Shown: positions 1 to 6,335, counted from the first letter of the stretch. The stretch: DNA of 6,941 nt from Hyphomicrobiales bacterium (GCA_013812985.1 JACCSN010000058.1:1-6941); one strand, 5' to 3'. Numbers and translations are program-made. The notes: a model not told the origin generated them from the sequence alone.

Positions 1-1133
1 CGATCCTGTTGGCCGAAAAGCTGATCGAGATGGCGCCCGTGCCGATGTCGAAGGTGTTCTTCGGCAATTCGGGCTCCGACGCCAACGACACCCAGGTGAA
101 GCTCGTCTGGTATTACAACAATGCGCGTGGGCTACCGGAGAAGAAGAAGATCATCGCCCGCCACCGGGGTTATCACGGCGTTACGATCGTCGCGGCGAGC
201 CTGACGGGCCTCCCCGGCAACCATTCCGGCTTCGACCTTCCGTTGCCCTTCGTCAAGCATACGACTGCGCCGCACCGGCTCTGGGAGGCGCAGCCGAGCA
301 TGTCCGACGCGGACTTCACGGCGAAACTCGTCGGCGACTTGGAAGATTTGATCGAGGCGGAGGGGGCGGACACGATCGGCGCCATGATCATGGAGCCGGT
401 GATGGGCGCCGGCGGCGTGATCGTCCCGCCGGACGGCTATTACCCGGCGATCCAGGCGGTGCTGGACCGGCACGACATTCTCTGCATCGCCGATGAGGTG
501 ATCTGCGGCTTCGGCCGGCTTGGCACGATGTTCGGCACCGAAGCTTTGGACATGCGGCCGGACCTGATCACCGTCGCCAAGGGCATCACCTCGGCTTACG
601 TGCCGCTCTCCGGCTGCATGGTGTCGGAAAAGGTCTGGCGCACGATCGTCGACGGCGGCGAGCGCTACGGCTTCTTCGGCCACGGCTACACCTACACGGC
701 GCACCCGCTCGCCGCCGCGGCGGCGCTGGCCAACCTCCGGATCATCGAGGAGGAAGACCTCGTCGAGGCGGCGGCCGAGCAGGGCCGCTTCATGCACGAG
801 CAGCTTCAGGAGCACTTCGCCGATCATCCGCTGGTCGGCGACATAAGCGGGTTTGGGCTGATCGGGGCCGTCGAGTTCGTGGCGCGGCGCGATCCGGCGA
901 CGCGCTTCGATCCGGCGCTCAAAGTGGGTCCACGCGTGGTCAAGGCGGCGCGCGAACGCGGCCTGATCACCCGCGCGCTGCCGCTTTCCGATTCCATCTC
1001 CTTCTCGCCGCCGCTGACGATTTCGCAGGACGAGATCGCCACGATGGTGGAGCGGGCGCGGGAGGCGGCGGACGCGGTGTTGGATGAGCTGGTTCGCGAC
1101 GGCAGCTGGAACGGACGCCAGCGCCCCCAATGA
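1..1133 (+). CDS. Class III (omega-type) PLP aminotransferase, 5' end outside window
   Basis: Predicted pyridoxal-phosphate enzyme moving an amino group from an omega-amino acid, amine or polyamine to a keto acid such as pyruvate, in the cytoplasm. About 376 codons are visible. Family members run to about 450-460 residues, so some 80 N-terminal residues lie upstream; the TTG at 9 is internal. Counting from that codon, the fragment shows NSGSDAND (20-27, cofactor phosphate region), RGYHG (53-57, ring-stacking aromatic), the EPVMGAGG segment (129-136), [11 protein letters not shown] with the ring-nitrogen Asp at 162, and VAKG with the Schiff-base Lys at 191 (codon 579-581). HGYTYTAHP and a late SPPLTIS segment follow. 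The spacing and DEVICGFGR resemble omega-amino acid:pyruvate and putrescine:pyruvate transaminases rather than ornithine or GABA enzymes, but the amino donor cannot be read from this. The gene ends 225 bases before the next intact gene, so co-transcription with the cluster from 1954 is unproven. Confidence 0.93.
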   Translation, partial: ILLAEKLIEMAPVPMSKVFFGNSGSDANDTQVKLVWYYNNARGLPEKKKIIARHRGYHGVTIVAASLTGLPGNHSGFDLPLPFVKHTTAPHRLWEAQPSMSDADFTAKLVGDLEDLIEAEGADTIGAMIMEPVMGAGGVIVPPDGYYPAIQAVLDRHDILCIADEVICGFGRLGTMFGTEALDMRPDLITVAKGITSAYVPLSGCMVSEKVWRTIVDGGERYGFFGHGYTYTAHPLAAAAALANLRIIEEEDLVEAAAEQGRFMHEQLQEHFADHPLVGDISGFGLIGAVEFVARRDPATRFDPALKVGPRVVKAARERGLITRALPLSDSISFSPPLTISQDEIATMVERAREAADAVLDELVRDGSWNGRQRPQ

Positions 1134-1155
1134 GAACATCCAGCGTTGCCAACCA

Positions 1156-1188
1156 CGTAGGGTGGGCAAAGCGACAGCGTGCCCACCT
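1156..1188. repeat. Palindromic intergenic repeat (GTAGGGTGGGCA type)
   Basis: The arms GGTGGGCA (1161-1168) and TGCCCACC (1180-1187) form a perfect 8-bp inverted repeat around an 11-base loop, preceded by CGTAG. I recognise this motif as a recurrent intergenic element in alphaproteobacterial genomes. It lies 23 bases after the aminotransferase stop. It could fold in RNA and protect the 3' end of that transcript, but no T-run follows, so I do not call it an intrinsic terminator. The minus-strand gene remnant at 1205-1270 reads straight into it. Confidence 0.7.
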
Positions 1189-1204
1189 TCTGCCTGGCGC
1201 TACT

Positions 1205-1270
1205 GATGTCGACGATAAGCTTGCCGAGCTGGTTGGGATCGCGGGGGCGCTTGGGGGCTTGGGCATTCAC
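1205..1270 (-). pseudogene. Truncated 5' end of a small KRPRDPNQL-type hypothetical gene
   Basis: On the minus strand a GTG at 1268-1270 follows a good ribosome site (AGGAG, complement of 1275-1279, 4 bases away) and begins MNAQAPKRPRDPNQLGKLIV (first 20 residues), then DI. This closely resembles the start of a small basic hypothetical protein often seen in Rhizobiales, which from memory continues with a TGE-rich segment. Here the resemblance stops at about residue 22 and the frame runs through a short linker into the palindromic repeat, then antisense through the aminotransferase gene. A weak promoter-like pair (CTGGAG, 17 bases, TATGCT; complement of 1291-1319) lies upstream. The function of the intact family is unknown to me. 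I read this as a gene start left behind after a rearrangement; it may still be transcribed. Confidence 0.6.
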
Positions 1271-1358
1271 GGGGCTCCTGCTTTACGCTAAGCATAGGCG
1301 AGGCGGCGGCTGACTCCAGTTTGGCCGCCCCCGTGCGGCTCACCCTGGGAGAACGAAC

Positions 1359-1679
1359 GTGGCAGGAAGAGAAATCGTCGTCACCGCCTGGAATAACGGA
1401 GGCCCCGGCTACGGCTTCAAAATGTCGGCTGCTGACCGCAATTCCTGCCTCAAGCGGGAGTGGGGAGCGATCGAGCTTTACCTTCCCGGCCATGCCCAGC
1501 CTATCCGTGTGAATATCGACAAGGACTCGATGTGGAATGACACCTGCCGGGAGGTGATCAGTAAGGACATAGGGGCATGGATGCGCAGCACCGGAATAGC
1601 CCCTTGGCCAGCAGGATCGCCACCAAAGTTCCGGCTCACTCCCCGATCCGAACGCTCTTTCGACGTTCGTCCGATCTGA
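1359..1679 (+). CDS. Small conserved-looking protein of unknown function
   Basis: A 106-residue protein starting at GTG 1359, with a GGGAGA ribosome site 6-8 bases upstream (1347-1352). I do not know its function. It begins VVTAWNNGG within the first 15 residues, then has a GYGFK stretch, an ELYLPGH segment, NIDKDSMWND, CREVISKDIGAWM, and a proline-rich APWPAGSPPKFRL near residues 81-93. The regular alternation of short hydrophobic strands with charged residues suggests a small soluble beta-rich domain with one helix (CREVISKDIGAW). No signal peptide or membrane segment is visible. Similar small hypotheticals with the order TAWNNG, then WPxGxPP, are, as I recall, found in alphaproteobacteria. 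It stands alone between two rearranged stretches, and nothing nearby explains it. Good start signals and protein-like composition make it more likely a gene than a chance frame. Confidence 0.7.
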   Translation: MAGREIVVTAWNNGGPGYGFKMSAADRNSCLKREWGAIELYLPGHAQPIRVNIDKDSMWNDTCREVISKDIGAWMRSTGIAPWPAGSPPKFRLTPRSERSFDVRPI

Positions 1680-1764
1680 TTTCAAACTGATGCACTACCG
1701 GAATTTCTCCTGAATTGGCAATTCGCTTGTCCATGGGCTAGGAGGCTCGCCCGAGGTATGGCTC

Positions 1765-1783
1765 CATATGCAAATGCAATATG
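1765..1783. promoter_or_regulatory. AT-rich dyad, possible operator
   Basis: CATAT (1765-1769) and ATATG (1779-1783) form an inverted pair with a nested GCA/TGC around AA. It sits in the most AT-rich part of an otherwise GC-rich window, about 120 bases upstream of the candidate promoter of the lyase cluster. An AT-rich dyad at that distance would suit a regulator or a bending protein, but no specific regulator can be named. Confidence 0.2.
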
Positions 1784-1865
1784 ATCTCGCGCAGGCGATA
1801 AGAAATGTGGGCCATATAAACGTCGAACGGCTTGCCGCAGCCGTGTGATCGGCGCCATCCCTGGT

Positions 1866-1899
1866 CGTTCGGGATTATGTCCCGCTCGCATAGCGAACG
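1866..1899. promoter_or_regulatory. Nested dyads abutting the candidate promoter
   Basis: CGTTCG (1866-1871) and CGAACG (1894-1899) are inverted copies flanking a second dyad, GGGA (1871-1874) and TCCC (1880-1883) around TTATG. Both lie immediately upstream of the proposed -35 at 1901, where an activator or repressor could act. The arms are short and could arise by chance. Confidence 0.25.
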
Positions 1900-1900
1900 G

Positions 1901-1929
1901 TTGTGCGCATCAAGCGAGCTGCGCTAGGT
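1901..1929 (+). promoter_or_regulatory. Candidate sigma-70-type promoter of the lyase/decarboxylase/SDR cluster
   Basis: TTGTGC (1901-1906), a 17-base spacer and CTAGGT (1924-1929) fit a housekeeping-type alphaproteobacterial promoter with a good -35 and a GC-tolerant -10. Transcription would begin near 1936, leaving a leader of about 18 bases with a GGAGAG ribosome site (1944-1949) before the ATG at 1954. If correct, this rules out the in-frame GTG at 1903, which overlaps the -35. No riboswitch-like structure fits in so short a leader. Confidence 0.45.
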
Positions 1930-1953
1930 TCGCGGATGCGGTCGGAGAGCCTA

Positions 1954-2859
1954 ATGGACAGGAACAGCGTCAACTGGTCGGGGCCGATGCCGGCCGTCAC
2001 CACGCCATTCGACGACGCGGGCCGTATCGACGAGCGTTCGTTTTCGGACAACATCGGGCGCCTGCTCGATGCCGGCGCGACGGGAATTGTCGCCGGCGGC
2101 TGCACGGGCGAGTTCTGGGCGCTGACGCATGAGGAGCGTAAGCGCATCTCTGATCTCGCCGTCGCCGCCTCGGGCGGGCGCGGGACGGTGATCGTCGGGA
2201 CCGGCGCCGTGACCGTGGACGAGACGGTGGCGCTGACCAACCACGCCGAAAAAGCCGGGGCCGACGGCGCGCTGATCCTGCCGCCCTATTTCGTCAAGCT
2301 CTCCGACGACGAGATATTCGCGCACTATCAGGACGTAACCGATCGGACCGGCCTGCCGGTGCTCCTCTATAACATCCCCGGCAACGCGGTGAACGCGCTG
2401 ACCCCGGCGCTGGTCAGCCGCCTTGCCGACCTCGACAATGTGGTCGCGGTGAAGGAGAGCTCCGGCGACTGGAACAACTTCTACGCAACCATGCTCGCCG
2501 TCCGCGACAGGCTGAGGGTGTTCTGCGGCCCCTCTTCAATCTTCGGAGTTCCGGCGGTGGAGCTTGGCGCCGACGGCACGGTCGACTGCTTTCCGAACAT
2601 GTGGTCGCCGGGCGGGCTCGACCTCTATCACGCCCCGGCGCGCGGCGATCATGCCAGGGGCGCGGAGTTGCAGGCGCTGGGACGGCGGCTGACCGACCTG
2701 TGCACCTCGGAGGGCCGCACGCTCTACCCGGCGACGAAGGCCGCCATGGACATGATGGGCTTCCCCGGCGGCGGCAAGCCGCGCGCCCCGCTGCGGCCGC
2801 TCGCCGGTGCGCCACTGGACGGGCTCCGGCGTGGGCTTCAACATCTGCAAATGATCTGA
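1954..2859 (+). CDS. DapA/NAL-family lyase (dihydrodipicolinate-synthase-like aldolase)
   Basis: A 301-residue (beta/alpha)8 class I aldolase, full length for the family, forming a Schiff base with a keto acid in the cytoplasm. Visible landmarks: PAVTTPF near residues 13-19, GGCTGE (48-53), LPPYF (109-113), LLYNIPG with catalytic Tyr139, and AVKESSGD with Schiff-base Lys167. Compared with E. coli dihydrodipicolinate synthase, the first Thr of GTTGE (T44) is Cys50, the relay Tyr107 position is Phe113, and the keto-acid-binding Arg138 is replaced by Asn (YNIPGNAV). It is therefore probably not a lysine-biosynthesis enzyme but a related lyase, dehydratase or deaminase acting on another 2-keto acid. 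ATG 1954 is chosen for its GGAGAG site 4 bases upstream and because the conserved protein begins there; ATG 1936 and GTG 1903 would add unlikely tails. It heads the forward gene set and is followed after 33 bases by the decarboxylase. Confidence 0.9.
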   Translation: MDRNSVNWSGPMPAVTTPFDDAGRIDERSFSDNIGRLLDAGATGIVAGGCTGEFWALTHEERKRISDLAVAASGGRGTVIVGTGAVTVDETVALTNHAEKAGADGALILPPYFVKLSDDEIFAHYQDVTDRTGLPVLLYNIPGNAVNALTPALVSRLADLDNVVAVKESSGDWNNFYATMLAVRDRLRVFCGPSSIFGVPAVELGADGTVDCFPNMWSPGGLDLYHAPARGDHARGAELQALGRRLTDLCTSEGRTLYPATKAAMDMMGFPGGGKPRAPLRPLAGAPLDGLRRGLQHLQMI

Positions 2860-2892
2860 CAAGACGCCTGAGGGCGACGACAGGAGACGGAC

Positions 2893-4329
2893 ATGACCGC
2901 GCACCAGATGATCCCCGGCGCCGCGCCGCAACTTGAGCCACGCGACTACAAGACAAGTTTCGGCGAGTTCATCGGCATCGGCCCGAACGGCAATTTGTGG
3001 GTTGACGGTTGCGATGTGAAGGAGATCGTCGACCGGTTCGGGACACCTCTCTACATCATCTCCGAGAATCAGCTCCGCTACACCTACCGGGAATTCCGCG
3101 ACGCTTTCCGCCGGCATTACGCGAATGTCGAGATCCTCTTCGCCAACAAGTCCAATAACGGTCTCGCGATCCGCCACATCATGAACCAGGAGGGCGCGGG
3201 CGGCGACTGCTTCGGCGTCAACGAGATGTACATCGCGCTGCTCGCCGGCACCAATCCGAAGACGCTGGTCCTCAACGGCTCCAACAAGCAGGACGAGGAG
3301 CTGGAGATGGCGATCCAGAACGGCCTCTGCATCAACATCGACGCCGAGGACGAGCTGGACCGCATCGACGAGATGTGCCGCCGGCTCGACAAAGGCGCCG
3401 ATGTCGGCATCCGGCTGAAACTCGATCTGGAGCCGCTCAGGAACCGCACCGGCGTCGCGATGCACGGGCCGGGCACTCTGAAGGAGCAGAGCGATTCGAC
3501 CAAATGGGGCATGAGCCGCGAGCAGACGGTCGACATCGTCAAGCGCGCGCAGAAGATGCCGCAAATCAACCTGATGGAGATCCACTTCCATCTGTCGCGC
3601 ATGTCGAACGACGCCAGCGACTTCGCCGTCATGGCGCGTGAGATGATCACCTGGTCGGGCTTCATCCGCGACGAGACCGGCTGGACGCCGCCTTGCGTCG
3701 ATATCGGCGGCGGCTGGACGTTTGGCAAATGGTACGGGACCGGGCCGAACAAGCAGCTCGACGATTCCAATGCCCCAACGGCGGAAGATTACGCGCGGCT
3801 TTGCGCGGCGGCGATCAAGGACGAGGCGCAAAAACTCGGCCTGCCGCTGCCGAAATTGCGCCTGGAGCCGGGGCGCTCGCTCTCCGGCCCTGCCGGCGTC
3901 GCGGTCGGCACCGTCGGTGCGGTGAAGACGGGCGAGCGGAAGAAGTGGGTGAACCTCGATCTCTCGACGAACCACCTCTCCTGGGCGGCGGTGCTCGACT
4001 GGTACTACCATTCCGTGCCGGTAATGGACGCCGGCGCGGACGGGACGGAAACGGTCGATCTGGTCGGTCCGCTGTGCAATTCCGATGAGATCGGCCCGCA
4101 CCGCAAGATGCCGCTCCTGAAGCGCGGCGATTACGTCGCCTTCCTCGACGCCGGCGGCTACACGGAATCCTCGGCGGCCCGCTACAACGCCCAGCTCCTG
4201 CCGGCCTCCGTGCTGGTCAGCGGCGAGCGGGCGGAGATCATCACCGAGCGCGAACAACTGAAGGACGTGGCCGGTCGCTTCAAGGTGCCGCCGCGGCTGT
4301 TGGCCGGCTCCTTCGCCCCACAATCGTAG
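2893..4329 (+). CDS. Fold III PLP decarboxylase, diaminopimelate-decarboxylase-like
   Basis: A 478-residue alanine-racemase-fold PLP enzyme, predicted to decarboxylate an amino acid in the cytoplasm. Order of motifs: FGTPLYIIS (49-57) at the barrel entry, FANKSNN with PLP Lys86, EIHFHLSR (229-236) with the ring-stacking His at 233, DIGGGW (270-275, phosphate loop), LEPGRSLSGPAG (324-335), GPLCNSDE (392-399) with catalytic-site Cys395 from the C-terminal beta-domain, and DAGGYT (419-424). EPGRSLSGPAG and GPLCNSDE place it nearer diaminopimelate than ornithine decarboxylases. However, it is longer than LysA (about 420 residues), has CNS where LysA has CES, and has SR where GS normally follows the His. 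A different substrate, or even a non-decarboxylase activity, is possible. Start: AGGAG at 2882-2886, 6 bases before ATG. Its stop codon TAG lies inside the left arm of the repeat that follows. Confidence 0.88.
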   Translation: MTAHQMIPGAAPQLEPRDYKTSFGEFIGIGPNGNLWVDGCDVKEIVDRFGTPLYIISENQLRYTYREFRDAFRRHYANVEILFANKSNNGLAIRHIMNQEGAGGDCFGVNEMYIALLAGTNPKTLVLNGSNKQDEELEMAIQNGLCINIDAEDELDRIDEMCRRLDKGADVGIRLKLDLEPLRNRTGVAMHGPGTLKEQSDSTKWGMSREQTVDIVKRAQKMPQINLMEIHFHLSRMSNDASDFAVMAREMITWSGFIRDETGWTPPCVDIGGGWTFGKWYGTGPNKQLDDSNAPTAEDYARLCAAAIKDEAQKLGLPLPKLRLEPGRSLSGPAGVAVGTVGAVKTGERKKWVNLDLSTNHLSWAAVLDWYYHSVPVMDAGADGTETVDLVGPLCNSDEIGPHRKMPLLKRGDYVAFLDAGGYTESSAARYNAQLLPASVLVSGERAEIITEREQLKDVAGRFKVPPRLLAGSFAPQS

Positions 4330-4469
4330 CCCGGATGAAGCGGAGCGAAATCCCGGAAGCGCCGCTCATCGTTGGCGGCCATCATGCTTTGGCGGGCGAG
4401 CCAAAGACGATCCGGCAAGCTATATGCGCGGGGGCAGCCCCGGATTGCGCTCCGCTCCATCCGGGCTAC
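4326..4469. repeat. Long-armed inverted repeat (GTAGCCCGGATG type) inside the gene cluster
   Basis: Left arm 4326-4356 and right arm 4438-4469 both begin, on opposite strands, with GTAGCCCGGATG and continue GAAGCGGAGCG or GGAGCGGAGCG. They match over about 31 bases with roughly three differences. About 80 bases lie between, containing an internal hairpin: CTTTGGC (4387-4393) and GCCAAAG (4400-4406). I recognise this GTAGCCCGGATG motif as a widely dispersed intergenic repeat of proteobacteria. Paired arms with a hairpin core resemble a composite REP/MITE-like unit. It overlaps the decarboxylase stop and separates it from the first SDR gene by 154 bases. In mRNA it could stabilise the upstream half or reduce read-through. 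No direct target duplication is obvious. Confidence 0.8.
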
Positions 4470-4483
4470 GAAGGGGGTGACGC

Positions 4484-5266
4484 ATGAACCTCGGCATCTC
4501 TGGCCGGCGCGCCCTCGTCTGCGGCGGCAGCAAGGGGCTGGGGCGGGCGGCCGCGCTGGCGCTTTCGCGCGAGGGCGTCAAGGTGACGATCGTGGCGCGC
4601 ACGCTGGCGACGCTGGAGGAAACGGCGCGGGCGATCAGCGCGGAAACCGGCCAGCCGGTGCACCCGGCCGCCGCGGACGTGACGACGGCGGAAGGCCGCG
4701 CCGAAGCGCTCGTCGCCTGCCCCGCGCCCGACATCCTGGTCACCAATCCCGGCGTCCGGCAGACCCCCGCCGACTTCCGCACGCTCTCGCACCAAGACTG
4801 GCTGCAGTGGCTGGATGCGCATTTCTTCTCGGCGGTCGAGCTGATCCAGGCGGTTGTTCCCGGAATGGCCGAACGCCGCTTTGGACGCGTGGCGAACATC
4901 TCGGTTTCCAACATCAAGTTCCCGCAGGTGAATTTCGCGCACAGTCACGGCGCGCGGCTGGCGCTCGCCGGCGCTATCGCCTCGATGGTGCGCGAGCTCA
5001 TCCCGCACAACGTGACGATCAATAGCGTCTGCCCCGGCTTCTTCGACACGGAGGCCTTGCAGACCAACCTGCACGGCCATGCCGCTCGGGGGAACACGAC
5101 CTACGAGGCGATCGTGGCGGACCGCATCCGCTCCTGCCCGGCCGGGCGCTTCGCCGACCCGCAGGAATGCGGCGACCTGATCGCCTTCCTGTGCAGCGCT
5201 CAGGCCGGCTTCATGACCGGCCAGAACATCGTCAACGACGGCGGCGTCTATCAGGGGCTGTTCTGA
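4484..5266 (+). CDS. Atypical short-chain dehydrogenase/reductase (SDR) lacking YxxxK
   Basis: A 260-residue Rossmann-fold protein of normal SDR length. CGGSKGLG (13-20) is the dinucleotide-binding TGxxxGxG equivalent, VTNPG (86-90) stands for NNAG, NISVS (138-142) carries the expected catalytic Ser, and CPGFFDTE (183-190) and a C-terminal TGQNIVNDGG (245-254) are typical of 3-oxoacyl-ACP-reductase-like members. Where YxxxK should lie there is AHSHGAR (152-158), putting Ser154 and Arg158 at the Tyr and Lys positions. I recall a 3-oxoacyl-reductase-like SDR subgroup with imperfect cofactor motif and no standard catalytic tetrad, and this protein fits it. It may bind NAD(P) and act by another route, or be non-catalytic. 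Start: ATG with GGGGGTGA immediately upstream (4473-4480). The next SDR gene begins 2 bases after its stop, so the two are surely co-translated. Confidence 0.88.
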   Translation: MNLGISGRRALVCGGSKGLGRAAALALSREGVKVTIVARTLATLEETARAISAETGQPVHPAAADVTTAEGRAEALVACPAPDILVTNPGVRQTPADFRTLSHQDWLQWLDAHFFSAVELIQAVVPGMAERRFGRVANISVSNIKFPQVNFAHSHGARLALAGAIASMVRELIPHNVTINSVCPGFFDTEALQTNLHGHAARGNTTYEAIVADRIRSCPAGRFADPQECGDLIAFLCSAQAGFMTGQNIVNDGGVYQGLF

Positions 5267-5268
5267 GC

Positions 5269-6024
5269 GTGGAGGACGACCCGCGCGAGTCGCGCTCGGA
5301 GCTGCTCTCGCCCGACCGGCGCGTCGTCATGCTGTCGGGCGCCTCGCGCGGCATCGGCGCGGCGCTGGCGCGGCGGCTCCTGGCGGATGGATTCCGGCTG
5401 TCGCTTGGCGTGCGCCGGCCGGCGGACGCGCGGGCGAAATTCGGGGAGCTTGGCGCGGAGCGGCTCCTGGTCTGCCGATTCGACGCGTTTGACGCGAATA
5501 CCGCTCAGGCCTGGGTTGACGAGACGAAGGCGCATTTCGGCCGGATCGACGCCCTGATCAACAATGCCGGATTGACGAAGCCGCTGTCCTTCGCGGAAGG
5601 CGGCGAGGATGCGCTGGACGACCTCTGGGCGGTGAACGTCAAGGCGCCGTTCCGGCTGATCCGCCTCGCCCTCCCCCACTTGGCCGAAAGCGGCAATGGG
5701 CGGATCATCAATGTTGCCTCGACCGACGCCAAACGCTACCGCGACGGGACGGTGTCGATCGCCTACGCCATGACCAAGCACGCCGTGCTGGCGCTCACCC
5801 ACGCCGCTAAGTTTGCCGGCTGGGAGCATGGCGTGCGCGTCACCGCGCTGTGCCCCGGCGCGGTCGACACCGATTTCACGGCTGGCATACCTGGCGTGAC
5901 ACCGGCGGCGAACCGCATGGCGCCGACGACGCTGGCGGAAATCGTCTCGCTGCTGCTCAGGCTGCCGAACAATGCATCGGTCGCCGAGCTCGTTGTCAAC
6001 ACGCGGCTCGAATCCACGCTTTGA
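5269..6024 (+). CDS. Classical SDR family oxidoreductase
   Basis: A 251-residue NAD(P)-dependent dehydrogenase/reductase, cytoplasmic, acting on an unidentified alcohol or carbonyl. All classical SDR elements are present: SGASRGIG (23-30), the acidic FDAFD segment (71-75), NNAG (98-101), NVKAP (123-127), INVAST with catalytic Ser151, YAMTK with Tyr166 and Lys170, and CPGAVDTDF (195-203). The Arg after GAS and basic residues at 49-50 (VRRPAD) slightly favour NADPH, which is an inference. The start is taken as GTG 5269, 2 bases after the preceding stop, with AGGGG at 5253-5257; the ATG at 5329 would cut into the first beta-strand. The first 16 residues are a charged, non-conserved lead. It ends the forward gene set. 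Its pairing with a catalytically atypical SDR could mean a heteromer or two successive redox steps. Confidence 0.9.
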   Translation: MEDDPRESRSELLSPDRRVVMLSGASRGIGAALARRLLADGFRLSLGVRRPADARAKFGELGAERLLVCRFDAFDANTAQAWVDETKAHFGRIDALINNAGLTKPLSFAEGGEDALDDLWAVNVKAPFRLIRLALPHLAESGNGRIINVASTDAKRYRDGTVSIAYAMTKHAVLALTHAAKFAGWEHGVRVTALCPGAVDTDFTAGIPGVTPAANRMAPTTLAEIVSLLLRLPNNASVAELVVNTRLESTL

Positions 6025-6077
6025 CGATCGGAGGAATGGAAAAGGCAACTAGACGGCCACCCCGCGAACTTCTCCGG

Positions 6078-6225
6078 TTGTCATCCCGGAAACGACGCGA
6101 AGCGGCGTTGTCCGGGATTCATGAACGCCGCAGCATCGCGAGTGTACTGAAAGGCCCAAGATACTCGGCATGCTTCGGCGATTATGGATCCCGGTCTTGG
6201 CCTTTCGGCCAAACCGGGATGACAA
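6078..6225. repeat. Composite palindromic repeat (GTCATCCCGG type) in the 6025-6335 gap
   Basis: Perfect 12-bp outer arms, TTGTCATCCCGG (6078-6089) and CCGGGATGACAA (6214-6225), enclose two hairpins. The left runs 6085-6116, with CCCGGA/TCCGGG arms and a nearly paired AACGACGC/GCGGCGTT core. The right runs 6188-6220, with ATCCCGGT/ACCGGGAT around TTGGCC/GGCCAA. The GTCATCCCGG motif recurs between genes in many alphaproteobacteria. It starts 53 bases after the second SDR stop and may protect that mRNA end; no T-run follows, so intrinsic termination is not supported. The rest of 6025-6335 holds no gene I can support, and open frames through it are translations of the repeat. Confidence 0.75.
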
Positions 6226-6335
6226 TCTCCCGAACTGGCAAGCAGGTTCACCGCACCGTTCGCAATGTGCACGCACCACCCTCCGTCGCGGGGGGCAGAG
6301 GCGGTCGCACTATCATAAGGAGCGCTTGAAACGGC

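Noticed and set aside
1768..1848. 26-codon frame beginning MQMQYDLAQAIRNVGHI
   Set aside because: No ribosome site, family motif or extension could be found; it may be a gene relic, but this cannot be supported.
1682..1891. 69-codon minus-strand frame in the 1680-1953 gap
   Set aside because: No ribosome site, no motif, and it lies across the likely regulatory region of the lyase cluster.
1903..1953. Upstream GTG (1903) or ATG (1936) as the start of the lyase
   Set aside because: The added residues are not typical of the family, the GTG overlaps the likely -35 element, and the best ribosome site serves ATG 1954.
2536..4323. Very long minus-strand open frame (about 595 codons) opposite the decarboxylase and lyase genes
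   Set aside because: Composition is Arg/His/Ala/Val-rich with no recognisable motif. It is the antisense shadow expected of GC-rich codon use, and the plus strand carries clear enzyme motifs.
1954..4329. Lysine biosynthesis dapA-lysA pair
   Set aside because: Keto-acid-binding Arg and GTTGE are altered in the lyase and CES and HxGS in the decarboxylase, so canonical symbols are not justified.
6188..6220. Strong hairpin as a rho-independent terminator after the second SDR
   Set aside because: No T-run follows and the hairpin is part of a dispersed repeat; an RNA-stabilising role is equally possible.
6036..6329. Possible small gene beginning at ATG 6036 after a GGAGGA sequence
   Set aside because: Nearly all of it translates the palindromic repeat at 6078-6225; the protein is Arg/Ser-rich and has no recognisable motif.
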